Source of the DNA: Temnothorax longispinosus
Lineage: Eukaryota; Arthropoda; Insecta; Hymenoptera; Formicidae
Assembly: GCF_030848805.1 (NCBI RefSeq)
Contig: NC_092362.1
Location: 15,545,642 to 15,609,641, forward strand
Length of the DNA stretch: 64,000 nt
Reading direction: 5' to 3'
The position numbers and the translations under genes were made by a program. This document shows, piece by piece, positions 1 through 11,709 of this stretch. Under the pieces are notes generated by a model. That model ran no database searches and was not told the DNA's origin. It worked only from the letters and a program-made list of their open reading frames with translations. Numbering within the stretch: position 1 is the stretch's first letter; every line of letters starts with the position of its first letter.

Positions 1-3000
1 CTAGGTCTGGAAGATGCAACAAAACTTATACTGTACTGCGAGTTTCCAACTCGAGAAAGTTTTGAAATTAGGAACTTGCCAGTAAAAACATAAAATTATT
101 AAGAAAGATTAATTTTTTTTATAGCTAGTTTTTATTTAGGAATAAAATTTATAGACAATCTAAACCGTCAACACAAATTTATAGATAGTTAAATTTAAAT
201 ATGTTTTATTATGTATAAGAAAACGTGATAAAACTATATATGTTAGAAAAGTTGATTAAAAAATTATAGAATTTTTTTTATTTTGCAACGCTAATCAAAG
301 ACGTCCACGTAGGCAATCTATCAAGTCAGGATATTGGATCAGTTATATCCAATAACTCATAGAATTCTAGCAGGAGTTGAATAACATTTTTCAACGAAGT
401 ATATGAGATAACATCAGATTGATGACGTAAACTAAACAGATCTGCTGAGTGTAATGTAATTATAGCAGAAATCGAATAAACCCGCTGTTTCGTAATCGTT
501 CAAATGATGTATATCTCTTCCAATTATAGCTTCAGGCGCATTATATAATTCGGAACAAATTATATTAATCCTTCATAATTAATCAATTATATTAATCCAG
601 TAACTGAAACTCGCGTATCGTAATATTAAAGACTAATACCTAAAGGGTGCGGAAATTTGTATAGTTTCGTAAACAGTCATTATAATAACGATCACAAATA
701 ACATTGCTGCTAGAATATTGTTTGTCGGGAACGTTTCGTGTTTCGAGTTTTAATCAAACTCTGTTTTAATCAAAAATTTATTGGGAGCTTAATTTGCGAA
801 ATTTGTAATGTTAAAAATTAAAAAGTTATTATTGAAGCGCGACGAGGATATAATTTGCGTCAAAGGAAATTTGGTTTCAGATGCAACTCAGCAAATTTAT
901 TGACACAGTTTGTATCCTATCAAGTTTTAAAATATTCTATTGAACGCCGCACGGATCTGTCAATGTGTTTCCTGTAGTGTGAAACCAATATTGCCAAACT
1001 CGTCCTGCTTGTCATTGCGGTATAACTGTATCATCTGTTAATAATCTATCCCCGTTATGATCAAAATTTCTAGGTATTAATTGTCATCCCCAGATAATAA
1101 TTGATAGACGTCACGATCAGTCCGCGTATTAATTGTGTTACGTAACGGTCGACATGTCGATGTCGGTGTGCGGCGTGTCGACAAGAGATTCAATTTTTTC
1201 AATCGAAATTCGAAGCGAGAGAAATTCAGTTATAAAGATAGAGTGAATTTTAGAATGTCACAATATTCGCGGAGAAAAGGAAGTTGAAAGTTATAGAGCC
1301 CATTATGAGAGGCGACAATTGGATTTTTTAGATTCAAAGAAGACCTTAGAACCCAATGACTTGAAGAATATTTACAAGGTTGTGCGTGAAAATATACCCT
1401 TTGAAAATTTTCTATGCTAGCATTCTTATCTCGAGCCGCATATTCTTAAATCCTCAGACTTGATTTACGCTCTTTTTCAAAATCCGTCGTCTGAAAAATT
1501 TTCTTATCTTTATTGTCCTGGATTCTCTTAAAAATTCAGCGCATCTTTCAATGACGCATCATCACGATGACTAATCATGTAAATGCAACGGTGAGAAACA
1601 AATAAGTCTCCCGACAAAGGTCGCCACTTTGATGTGAGAATCGCGAAAGACAGATAGCGGGATAATCCGTCCGTTTATCTTCCTTAGATACTATATAATG
1701 GAGAGCTACTTATTTTTCCCTTTCGCGATCAGATCGAGAATTTACAGCCGCGAATCTGTAAAGCTGATAGTCGGCCCGATTTCGTTTCGTATTCTAAAAG
1801 GCACTCCGTAAAGCGATATTTCGACAGGCGCTATTGATCGTCTAAAAGCGGCTTGAATTATTCACAAATCGGAGAGTACCTAAAAATCTAATATTTCAAA
1901 AATTGGGATAGAAAAATGTTCTCATAAAAATGTAAAGATCTGGAAATAAAAATAGGTACCTGAAAAATCAGAAAGTATAAAATGTTAAAAACATGATAAA
2001 ATCTAAGAATTTTTTGTCGCTGTAAATAAATGACGAAGAGGAAATTAATATTTCCTATACAATTCACATTCACTGGTTTATAACTCAGGAAACGGTTTTT
2101 AAAACAGTTTTATTTAAATAATACAAAGATAAACGTGGAAGGTAATTTGCATATATGTTCCTGCATGAAAACAATTAGATATGTGTATCAGTAACATATC
2201 GTATATTAAAGGGTTGTCCAGCTCTATCACATCGAGTAAAAGAAATCATTGTAAAGGGTCATAAATAAAGTAGCGGCATTTACTTTTATCGTTGCTATCA
2301 TCAACTTTTCCAAATAACTTCAATGTATTTTTACAATCCATATATTATACTTTAATTAATACAATATAGGCCATAGAGTAATTAATCATTGACCTTCAAA
2401 CAAGCATTGACTCCGTTTCGTTCATGATATATTGTTTCACAGTTTGGAACATCTCGACCTATTTTTAACAAATGCAATTCACAATATATTACGATTCTTT
2501 TATATCTGAATCAAAAACTTTCTTCTCTCTTCTCTATACATAGTTAGTTTTTATAATATTTACACATCAACAGTTTAGTATAACTTAGTGCGAACTCAGA
2601 ACGAGCATAAAAAAGTGGGAATTGATTATAGTGTCCTTTGAGGAATTTATGGAATTTACTTCGCCTCAGCGAAACTTTAAAGGGAGAGCTAATTATCACG
2701 TGAAGTAGCGTAGCGTGCTGCAATTCTTTGGCGCATCTCTCTTTCATTCGCCGACTTTACGTCTCTATTTGTACATCTCTTCTAAAAAGAAATGCGCAAA
2801 GACATGCAAATCAAGTGGGACTCTGAAGTTTACAGATTAAATCAATATCTTTTTATATGTATGTTTTGAACACACACGTTGCTTCATTTGTAAAAATATC
2901 CAAAATTTTTTTTGTGTGAACACAAATTTATATTACGCCTGGAAGCCACGACTCTCTTTTTGCTACTTGTCATTTCTATGTCACTATAAATCATATACAA

Positions 3001-4166
3001 ATCATACACACAAAAAGATCGCATCTTGACCAAACTTTTAAACACAAATCGTGGAATAAAATATAAAAGGCAAAGTTGAACTTGAAGTTCATTGAAAAAT
3101 ACATATCTACTATTCAATTCCCATTTTTTCATGCACGGATGACATATTTTCCTGATTAGTTGACCATTTTCATCGTGGGTCAACGTTCACGTGAGAATAA
3201 AGTCTCTCTTTATATCTGAATTTCGTAATTATTTCCAACAATCACATATATATCGTATATACATATATCAATGTTTATGTTAATATATATATCAACTATT
3301 TGCAAAAACAAATAATTCGTCATGAACCTTTAATATCATATCGAAACAATTATGACAAAATTAATAGTAGGTGTCTACTATTCAACCCAGATATGCCTGA
3401 TATTCTATATATAGATACCTATTCATCCCGTTTATGTAATTAAATGACACCGCAGCTTTGTTTTAGACACCCCGTTCCTCTCTCCCTCTCGCCCTCCTTC
3501 ACTCTTCGTTTTATGCTGCGTTTGACAACTGTAATGTACCTTTGGACATAAATTTATTACTTATATGCTTGGAATCATAAGGAAAGGCTCGCACAACTAC
3601 TACAAGGCACACATCTGGGTCAAAATATATATGTATTGCATTATGATAATACTTGTTTCCCCGCTTGTAATGATCTATAATCTCTAGAAGTGAAATTCGA
3701 TAACTGTATCTGCATAAAGAAGTATTACAATATCATATGACGACATATATTTATAAAATATATAGAATAAATTATAGATTTTATTACAAAAAAAATAAGT
3801 CAATATGCACCAATATGCACAAAACACTTAACGAAACAACCGTGTACCTTTAGTTCATATTGTTCCCTCTCTGATTTTTATGTTTATCATCATGGAGATC
3901 AATAGAGTAATGGACTGACTAAAATTGCTACATGTCAAGAAAAATATACGATTCTTATAAGCATCGCAATGCAGTAACAATATACATGTATCATTGTTGA
4001 GAAAATAGTGCGTGTGATCTTAAATAATTCTAGGAAAAGGCAACGTGTACACATTATACATGGATTTTAATAAGACTTTACTAGATGGAAGAAAATGGCT
4101 TATTTGCTTAATATGTTCAGCCCATTACTATTTTCATGTAACATTTTTTATATACTTTTATCATCA
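1..4166. other. AT-rich intergenic DNA and likely hyccin 3' flank
   Basis: No convincing coding exon is visible on either strand; open frames are short, AT-rich and lack flanking splice signals. The part nearest 4166 is downstream of the hyccin stop codon and probably holds the 3' untranslated region. A short direct repeat lies at 558-598. Several TTTATT strings (AATAAA on the minus strand) occur, for example near 3548 and 3780, but none can be chosen as the poly(A) signal from sequence alone. Confidence 0.6.
558..598. repeat. short direct repeat, 14 bp, two copies
   Basis: The string AATTATATTAATCC occurs at 558-571 and again at 585-598, 27 bases apart. It is AT-rich and may be chance duplication. 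Confidence 0.5.
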
Positions 4167-4693
4167 TTAAACAGAGCTGATTTGGATAGAAGAACCCAAG
4201 GACTCTGTTTCATTATGTGCTCTTAAATTAATAGAATTTTCCATATTACTACCATCGGTAACGTCACTACTTAACGCCAGTCTCTCACCGTCGATCAACG
4301 CTACGTTTGGATCTATTATGATCGAATTATTCTCTATATTATTTTTCTTTCGGATCGCACATCCGTTAACGTTTCCGTCAATTTCCGCTTGTTGTTCACT
4401 ATTTAACATTGATCCTTTAATGCTCTCTTTCGACGTCGCCTGAGAGCCGAGCTTCTTCTCTTTCTCGGACGACGCGACGTGAGCATTTTTCGTTACCTTT
4501 CCCTCTTTCTCTTTGGGTTTCTTTCCGAGCACAGGGAAATTCGTTATCTTCGAAGCAGTCTTTTGATCCTTTGATTGTCTCATGGAACCAATACGATTCG
4601 GCTCCGTTGATTCTGGTTCCTCCATGATTGACACCAGGTTACCCTTACCTTCTCCGGTAGTTTCATCTTTTACTACTTGTATTGGTATGTCAT
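4167..4693 (-). CDS. hyccin: hyccin terminal exon B
   Basis: Acceptor GTCTTCAG|AT. Joined to exon 7 it reads DDIPIQVVKDETTGEGKGN and continues 174 residues to a stop at 4167-4169. The encoded tail is hydrophilic, rich in Lys, Glu, Ser and Asn and probably disordered, which fits the variable C-terminus of hyccins. The resulting 517-residue length is close to the human protein. Confidence 0.75.
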
Positions 4694-7600
4694 CTGAAGA
4701 CAAAAGAAAATGTTTTCTGTGTTATAAGAGAAGAAATTTTTATCGTCAAATTAAAGTTGACAATAATAAAAGCAATATTAAAAGTTAACAAGCATTTTAG
4801 AGGCAAAGAAACATATATATTAATTATTACATAATGATTCATTTAAGTTACACATGTGAGAGATATGTATGCCAAATATAATTTGTTTATGTTTGCTTAG
4901 AATAGAGACATTTAAATAGCATATCAATTGCATTGTGCATATGCAATAGAAGGAAAAAAAATTTGTAACAAAAAGAACAAGAGATATTTTGCAAAAGGTA
5001 TAAACCAGTATCATTTTCTTTTTATTAGTTATGTGTTCATAGTATATTGTAAATAAGTGGACTTTGAAACACTTAAGGGACATATAGGATGTGTAGAGAA
5101 TATTAAAAATAACATGTATCATTAGAGAGAGAGAATATGCAAAGAATTATAGCATAAAAAAAGGAAAGGGACAGATTGCAAGTAAAAGTAATATTCAAAT
5201 GAGTACAGTAAGAAACAGATAAAATAGTAGGAAAGGAACATCGAATACATTTTCTAGTCGAGCAATATACTTGAAATTCTTGGTGCGGGAAGATAAATGT
5301 GCCGTGTCGACATGCATGTTTTCCAGTCAAGCACTGGTTTCTGTTTAGATTTTGTTTTATGCGTATGTCTCATTATAGCTGGGAGTGGTATTTCTGAAAG
5401 GAATACATCCACGAGTCACATGAATTATTATAAGTTAACAGCTCATTCCTGCGTGTGCGCTAGTGTATACCAAATGAAAATATAATCGCAAGTTTTGATG
5501 AAGAATCATAGCGTGATGAGATTTACGCCATCCTACAGTGTTGTAACTGGAGTGATAATACCATGTGTTTGACGATAGTGCGGCAGTGGCACAAAATTGC
5601 ATTGATTTACTGTTGCCTTCTGTATATACATTTTCCACCGATTCACGAATAATCTCTCCCAGAGCCTGTTCCTCTAACAAGCTATACAGATGCGCGTTAG
5701 CGGCTGCCAATCTATCGTCGGGAAAATTGGAGTCGCACATTACGATACTATCTTTTCTAGTTTTCTGGCCGATATCGTCCTTATTGTCAATAGTCGTTTT
5801 CTTCGACTGTTGATCTTTGCTCTTTTTGGGAGAGGACTTTATCGGCGAGCTTTGGCTGCTGCTGCATATACTTCCACGTCTAGAACCTTCCACTGAGGAG
5901 GAAGACTGCGCCTTCCCTACGCCCGTATCCTTCTTATCGACCGAATTTGGAAGTGCGTGCTTCCAATGCCATGGACGACGTTTGTGGCTGCCCGCTACTG
6001 CCGGTCGCTGTTGCTTCTCGGCTTGACAATTGCTCAATTCGACCGCAAATAACTTCTCATCCAGATCGTCTAATGACATAGGCGCGCAATCCACATTTGT
6101 TTGGACTTTTTATATAACTCCCTAACACACTTATTATATATATTTTTTAAAATTTTATAACGCGCGAATTCGCAATACAACATATTTTATTATTTATAAC
6201 AACATATTATGTATGTATTTTATAATTTGCGAGTTATTAAGAAAATCAAACAATACAGATGAGGGGGAAATGAATAGTACATTGCACGTGATTTTCCTGG
6301 AAATGTGTGCAGTTACTGTATCAATATTTGCTTGTTTGGGCAACTATTCATTCATGGAACAAAAAAAAACGTTTTCAATTCAACAATAATTTCATAAAAC
6401 TTAAAGGGATGTCACATGCAAGCTTGGACCTAAAAGTACTCGACACATTCATGTCCATGCATATATATCCGCTTGTGTATTATTTATGTTTGTTGTACAT
6501 ATCGGGGTTATGTAAAAGAGGTAGCTAATATTCAAACACACAATTAAAATTTTATTTATACGTGTTAGCTATTTTAATGAAAAACATAGCTGTGACGTTA
6601 ATATTGTTAGTATTTCAGCACCTTTATTCACCAGAAATATTCGCCAATGTACAAACTTGCGTAAAACACAATAATTAATTTCGTTTAATTTCAAGCATAA
6701 TCTTAAGGAAATTATATAAAACACGAATTTTTTGTTAGTACCAAATAAAAAAATTGATAGAAATGAACAAATATATTATCTTTGCGTAATAAATTTAGAT
6801 ATAATTTTAAATGTAATATTTTCGTGTATTTTCTTAAAGTAATTACAATTTATTTTTCGTTATTATTGCTGCCGCTAAATTTACTTTTTATTACGTGTCG
6901 TCGTAAAAAGATTAATAATTTATAATAGATAAAAACGCAATATATAAACATACCTGGTAATTTCTTAGTACGGAAGGAAGCATTTGTGATCATAGACTTT
7001 GAAACGGTTGGTGTAGTAGTAGTTGCTGGGGATAATGCAACACTAATTCCAATTGGTCCATCATTCGGTTGACCTGAATCAACAACAAAAAGGATTATAA
7101 AATATTTTTACATTTGCCAACACATTTTAATTCCACACTTAGCTTAATTAAATAGATAATACATGAATTACGCCTGTTGTGTTCTAATTATAGTGACAAT
7201 TACCTGGTGCTCCAGAACTGGCAGAATTGCGTATTGCGTTGGTAACTAACATTACATTTGGATATGCTTCATAACATGCTCTGTTATGAATATCTTCTAT
7301 AGCTTGATTTCCTACATACCAACATTCGTTATACCTACAAATAAAGATTATTCGTATTTATATATGAAGAAAGTATATCTATATAAAAGCAATGCTAGCA
7401 AATTAGTCCAAATGCTTCACCGGAATTGATGTGTTAATTAAGATTTGTAATAAGAAAGATGTAGAAAACAGACTAAAATGCTGTTAAAATCGCAAAATGC
7501 ATTACATACATGGCAAAATATACAGCATGCAAGAATTCCAAGAGAAATTGGCTGGATACTGGTATACGTGGTAAAAGCCTTGGAACAAAGCTAGACTCAC

Positions 7601-9779
7601 TGCCATATGAGGAACGTTGATGATGTCCCGGTTTCATAAATCCTTGAGTAACAAGCCTACAACAGAGATAAAATTACATTGCAATTGAGAATAAAAATAG
7701 CAACTTTCACGCAGCTAAGAATTGCAATAAAACTTACTTTGTTGCGACTTTGCACAATTGTTCCAGAGCAAATTTATTTATATATCCAAGTTGTTGATTA
7801 TAAATAAAAAGTAGGGCTGTCATAACTTTCAATCTGTTTTGCGCATTCAATGTTTCTACTTGTTGCAACGGACCCCAGCTCACAAGTTTTGAGTTACACT
7901 CTTCAAAACGACGTACTGCGCTTTCTGTTAACGAGGCGGGTGCTAGACTCGCAGGCTGTTTAAAATAATATTACATTATATTGAATAATACTGGAATTTA
8001 ATAATCTGTAGTAATAATGCAAAATAATTTAGCAAGTGATATTTTTTCTTAGCACAATTCTCTTTAACATTATTTATATAAATTGAATATTTCTAAATTA
8101 AATAATGTATTTATTTAGCCATAAATTATCGAAGTAAGCTAATTCTCATTAAAACAATTTTTTTCTGGAATGTAAATTCAAACTCATCAGTTTGAATTCT
8201 CTTTAAATGATATCACTTGATACATTAGTGTCCGATAACACTCGAACAAAACGCTAACGTTTTAAGAAGTATAATCTGAACGTTAAGTAGAACCTTACTG
8301 CATATCTGTTCATATGAAATGTGTCGTCTATGGTTACTTAAGCATTTAGTCCTCTCATTAGCAGATCTATATATCAAATATGTATAAATATATGTGCCAA
8401 CATACCTCATGATATATGGATAGCATAGCAAGAGATGGTAATCTAAATGAGATCGCTTTTTGTTGTCCTGACTTATCGACCACCTCTAGATTATATAATC
8501 CAATTAATAGAGTCTCAAGAGAGCGACAACTCTGGAAATTAGATATTATTATTATAAATATACCGTTTGCACTTATAATATTTGCTATAGTAATTGTCAA
8601 AAATAATTCTTCATAAAAATTTTAATATAATAAAAAATACATTTAGATTATACGATAATTTTGTAATTCTATCGCAACAAGGTAACACAGGACATTAGGT
8701 TTATATGTCGTGTAAAGTACATTACATAATTTTGCTTAAATATCAATTATATACCATGACAGCGTAAAGTATGATTGACAAATGACACAAGTAATAAGTA
8801 AGCTGATGGGATATTATTATCTATGATATTACGTTCTTATTTTCAATGGAAATACAATCTTACCTTAATATCACCATGTGCAGCGGAATTTAGATAAATA
8901 TGTATTAGCGTCGGTAGAAATTGCAGAGTAAACTTTTGTAACTCTAATTCCCGAGAACGATAAAAATTGTACAATTGGTTACATACTTCGTCCATCAACT
9001 GCAACAATAATTTAACATTAAAAAAATGTTCGGCTGTAAATGTTTTATATGGAGGGGTAAAAGCCACAGTGGTGTAAGTCAAATTTTTTAAGATATTGAC
9101 TCGTGTGCGTAGATGCAATTTATATATTGTATAGATTACATTTATGCACATGCGTCAATGTCTTAAAAAATTTGATCTGCACCACTATGGCCTTTACCCC
9201 TCCATATAATGATAGCAGTCAGTAGTGCGTCCTTGTAACAAATACTCAAAATTGCTGACATATTCTAACATTGAGTCTGTTTTCTATTGCCGAACTAGCT
9301 GTACTAATTCAGAGTTCATCTTTTTCATTCTACATTAAAAGGAAAAAAAATAAACTCTGAACTAGTGCAGCCAGTTCAACAATAGAAAACAAACCCATAT
9401 TTACAAATAATGCCAAATAATGACAGATTTATAATGACTTGTGTATGTATATCTTTTTCTCTGTTGTACCAACTGTTATTTCTTTCTAGATACACGATAC
9501 GTGACTCATCCTGTCACTGCAGTGATAGAGAAGGTTTGATAACAATCATTTCCAGGAAATAGTGGGCAACGTGACGACTAGAGTTCCTACGTAAACGTAG
9601 AATATTCTCCAACTCTGTTGATGTTATACCTCGCTGTACTTGGTGCGCTCCTCCAGGAGCACGTAGAGCGCCCGCACGATCTCGTTGTCCTGCGAGAGCG
9701 TTCTGGCGAACATGTGCAGCTCCGACGGCGCAACGTCCTTGCAGTCCGCCAGCCACTCGGTTATCAGGCTCTCCGTCAT
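4167..9779 (-). CDS. hyccin: hyccin (FAM126 family), PI4KIIIalpha complex subunit
   Basis: Hyccin helps hold phosphatidylinositol 4-kinase III alpha, with TTC7 and EFR3, at the plasma membrane, where the complex makes PI4P. The coding exons on the minus strand are 9630-9779, 8864-8998, 8406-8531, 7738-7955, 7510-7656, 7204-7334, 6954-7073 and 4167-4693. They give 517 residues, close to the 521 of human hyccin, and all junctions are GT-AG and in phase. Recognisable family blocks include FYRSRELELQKFTLQFLP (exon 2), LLIGLYNLEVVDK (exon 3), LTES and LNAQNRLKVMTALL (exon 4), and RIPVSSQFLLEFLHAVYFAM (exon 5). The C-terminal part is hydrophilic and not conserved with vertebrates, as is usual. The start MTESLITEW is the first ATG in frame and has A at -3. 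An alternative terminal exon at 5435-6105 gives a 565-residue form. The gene lies head to head with PXK. Confidence 0.95.
5435..6105 (-). CDS. hyccin: hyccin alternative terminal exon A
   Basis: Joining exon 7 to an acceptor at 6106-6107 gives VQTNVDCAPMSLDDLDEKLF and then 222 residues to a stop at 5435, for a 565-residue isoform. The frame is long and has a Ser/Lys-rich stretch followed by a region with EEQALGEIIRESVENVY. The acceptor (TATAAAAAG) has a weak pyrimidine tract. A donor-like GTAAAT inside the exon, near 5530 or near 5605, would be phase-compatible with exon B, so this could instead be an internal exon. Confidence 0.65.
6954..7073 (-). CDS. hyccin: hyccin coding exon 7
   Basis: Residues 303-342 plus one base. 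The exon is Ser/Thr-rich (SPATTTTPTVSKS) and ends at CCAG|GTATGT in phase 1. Both downstream terminal exons (6105-5435 and 4693-4167) accept this phase. Confidence 0.85.
7204..7334 (-). CDS. hyccin: hyccin coding exon 6
   Basis: Residues about 259-303. It encodes YNECWYVGNQAIEDIHNRA and YPNVMLVTNAIR, matching the last conserved block of the hyccin domain. Acceptor TTGTAG, donor CAG|GTAATT, ending in phase 1. Confidence 0.94.
7510..7656 (-). CDS. hyccin: hyccin coding exon 5
   Basis: Covers codons 210 to 259 (both split). It is separated from exon 4 by an 81-base intron. It encodes LPRIPVSSQFLLEFLHAVYF, equivalent to the vertebrate SRIPVSSGFMVQMLTGIYF segment. Confidence 0.95.
7738..7955 (-). 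CDS. hyccin: hyccin coding exon 4
   Basis: Residues 138-209 plus two bases of codon 210. Acceptor AAACAG|CCT, donor AAA|GTAAGT. The SLTESAV and NAQNRLKVMTALLFIYN segments match the family. Confidence 0.95.
8406..8531 (-). CDS. hyccin: hyccin coding exon 3
   Basis: Residues 96-137, acceptor TTCCAG|AGT and donor GAG|GTATGT, phase 0 at both ends. It contains LETLLIGLYNLEVVDK and FRLPSLA...SIYHE, which align directly with the vertebrate LLLGVYNLEIVDK and IPSLSKPSVYHE segments. Confidence 0.96.
8864..8998 (-). CDS. hyccin: hyccin coding exon 2
   Basis: Residues 51-95, with acceptor TTGCAG|TTG and donor AAG|GTAAGA, phase 0 at both ends. It carries the highly conserved CNQLYNFYRS and FTLQFLP segments of the family. 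Confidence 0.95.
9046..9208. mobile_element. MITE-like inverted-repeat element in hyccin intron 1
   Basis: Two arms of about 54 bp, starting at TATATGGAGGGG on the left and ending at CCCCTCCATATA on the right, pair with few mismatches around a spacer of about 55 bp. It has no coding capacity. The size and long terminal inverted repeats suggest a non-autonomous DNA transposon; the TA ends would fit a Tc1/mariner-type target, but the family is not established. Confidence 0.75.
9274..9394. mobile_element. second inverted-repeat element in hyccin intron 1
   Basis: Arms of about 42 bp, beginning GTCTGTTTTCTATTG and ending CAATAGAAAACAAAC, pair with a handful of mismatches around a loop of about 35 bases. 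It is unrelated in sequence to the element 70 bases away. It is probably a short non-autonomous transposon or a hairpin derived from one. Confidence 0.7.
9630..9779 (-). CDS. hyccin: hyccin coding exon 1
   Basis: Residues 1-50, beginning MTESLITEWLADCKD, as at the N-terminus of the hyccin domain. It ends in phase 0 at GAG|GTATAA. The frame stays open upstream to 9815 but has no ATG there, so 9779 is the chosen start. Confidence 0.92.
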
Positions 9780-10623
9780 TTTCGGCAGCGGACGTACACC
9801 CGCCTTCGTCAACAAATCGGGAGGATCTTACCGACGACGCCTCGGTGTCTCGGCTTCGACTGCGACTCGCTGGCCGTCAACGTCACGGGGATCATCACAC
9901 AGGCTTGACGTGGGGTAGTCGCGCGGCGGCCACGCGCGATGCATCAAGGAGGAGACGAATGCCGCGAGCGTGCTCTGGATCTAATTACATGCCGCGGGCT
10001 GCCGTCCGGTTCGCATCGCCGATCTCGACAATCTCGAGACACTGGAGCGCGAGGAGACTGGAGAAATCGACGCGACCGCTGAGGTTATCACCAGTCACTG
10101 CCGCTGGGGCAGCCGCAGGTCGCACTGATTCTCACCAATCAATGGCCGTTACACGTCGGAAATTATCGCGCAAACGAGCGAGCTTGGACAATCGGCGAAC
10201 CGTTTGGACCTCGTCCCAATAAGGAGATCCATCGAGGAGGAATAGGAAAGGAAGAGGAACACGCACGATCCGTACCGTACAGCTCAGCTGCACTCGCGCG
10301 CCAGCCAGCTGCACCTGCACCTCCTCGCGCCGCAACTACCTGCTGTTCGCTACGCTCGGAGCTCGGAGCTGTCGATCCGGATAGTTTCACATGTTTGATC
10401 GCTGGTCCGCGAAAAGATTAAAATGTATGATTTAGGAAATGTACATACATACAATGGGTTACAGGTTACGCAACGTTAAATTAATCGACCCGGATCTTTT
10501 CTCGTCCAATATCCGTCACGGCATACGGATACCTAGATGCACGTTCCGCATCTAAAAACGACACGACTGCGCAATTGACCTAAAGATAGTTCTCAGTCCG
10601 ATCTTTTACATTAGATTTGTTTC

Positions 10624-10649
10624 AAATTTCCAAAAATTTTTGGAAATTT
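10624..10649. repeat. perfect 26-bp palindrome
   Basis: The sequence from 10624 to 10649 equals its own reverse complement without a spacer; its left half is AAATTTCCAAAAA. It lies in the hyccin/PXK intergenic region. Confidence 0.8.
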
Positions 10650-10918
10650 TAAACGCGAGACAGAAAACGAAGATTCTGAATGCAAAAAATGCAAGCAATA
10701 CGAACAGACCTATTTAAGATCGTTTTAAGTCTATTTCAATCATACTCTCAAATTATATGATTATTTTATCGGAAGACTGAATATTTAGAACTTATTTTAT
10801 ATTTAATTTAAGTTTGTTTTGAGCTTGAGACGATATGATATGCGATTATTTCATCAGCCAGATGAACTTTTGGAGGAACAGGACTCGGTCTTGAATACAA
10901 TAAGTTCGAATTACGAAT

Positions 10919-11200
10919 ATCGTCCTGAGAATAATATTTGCAGTTCGATCTTATATTTAAGATCGTTCAAAATGTCATAAGATCATTTCATTTATAAAAG
11001 ATGCATCAGGATCTCAGATGATCTTTGAACGCTTATTATAAACACCGTAAAAATATGACGTTCATACTTTGATCTTGTGTTTAAGATCGTTTCAAGTACG
11101 ATCTCGAGGTGCTATAAGATCAATTTCAATAGCTGGACGGACAATTTTAATACAGGGCTTGGTACAATCCCGGACGCTTATAAACACCGTCCTAAGAATC
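10919..11200. repeat. diverged tandem repeat, unit about 124 bp
   Basis: Two copies begin with GATCTTATATTTAAGATCGTT at 10947 and GATCTTGTGTTTAAGATCG at 11071. Each is followed by an ATAAGATCA...TTTCA segment and then CGCTTAT...AAACACCGT. The trailing CGTCC(T)AGAAT-type motif also occurs just before the first copy (10921) and at the end of the second (11189). Weaker relatives (TTTAAGATCGTTTTAAGT) lie near 10713. Confidence 0.7.
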
Positions 11201-11607
11201 CACCTGTCACCCTGTCAATCCTGTCATGAGACCGGTGACGTCACACCGGTGACAAGTCGCTCGGCGTCGGCGAGCGCCGTCGAGTCGAGATTCGGCTGCG
11301 CGGCGATGCGACGCGACGCGTCGCGGCGACACGGGTAGCTGCGACTGACTCGTTGGATTTGATTGCGCGTTGCGCGTCGAAGGTGTTATCGCGACGGGAG
11401 AGAGAGAGAGAGAGAGAGAAGTCAGAGAAGTCGCACACCTCCCTGCGTGCGTCTGTACGTGGTGTCGTGTGTCGTGGACCGCTGACATTGAAAGTATTCC
11501 GCGATAAGTGGTGCCGCCGTCGTCACTGCCGAGTGCCGTTCGCCGTCGCCGTCGCCAGCCAGTGCCGTTGCCGTCGCGTCACGTCGTACGTTCGCCCGAA
11601 TGCTGAA

Positions 11608-11703
11608 ATGAAGCAGAAGCGCGTCATGTATGGCGACGCGCGGAAACTGTGCGAGAGACGAACGCAATCGGCCCCGTACGGGCCCTGCCTCGCGTCGGAC
11701 TAA
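11608..11703 (+). other. upstream ORF in PXK 5' leader
   Basis: A 31-codon frame starts at ATG 11608 and stops at TAA 11701-11703, six bases before the PXK start. A four-codon frame (ATG CTG AAA TGA) begins just before it at 11600. If the leader is transcribed, these would have to be bypassed or reinitiated from, so they could dampen PXK translation. Confidence 0.5.
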
Positions 11704-11709
11704 CGATCA

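Larger units (their letters stand above)
9780..11709. promoter_or_regulatory. head-to-head promoter region of hyccin and PXK
   Basis: The start codons of hyccin (9779, minus) and PXK (11710, plus) are 1.93 kb apart. CpG-rich blocks at about 9640-10400 and 11210-11700 adjoin each start and probably hold the 5' untranslated regions and promoters. The middle (10400-11200) is AT-rich and contains a palindrome and a diverged tandem repeat. I could not fix the transcription start sites; a GA-dinucleotide tract lies at 11399-11420. Confidence 0.6.

Noticed and set aside
9817..9835. Donor-like GTAAGA on the minus strand just upstream of the hyccin start
   Set aside because: No acceptor is present between it and the ATG, so it cannot define a leader intron ending before exon 1.
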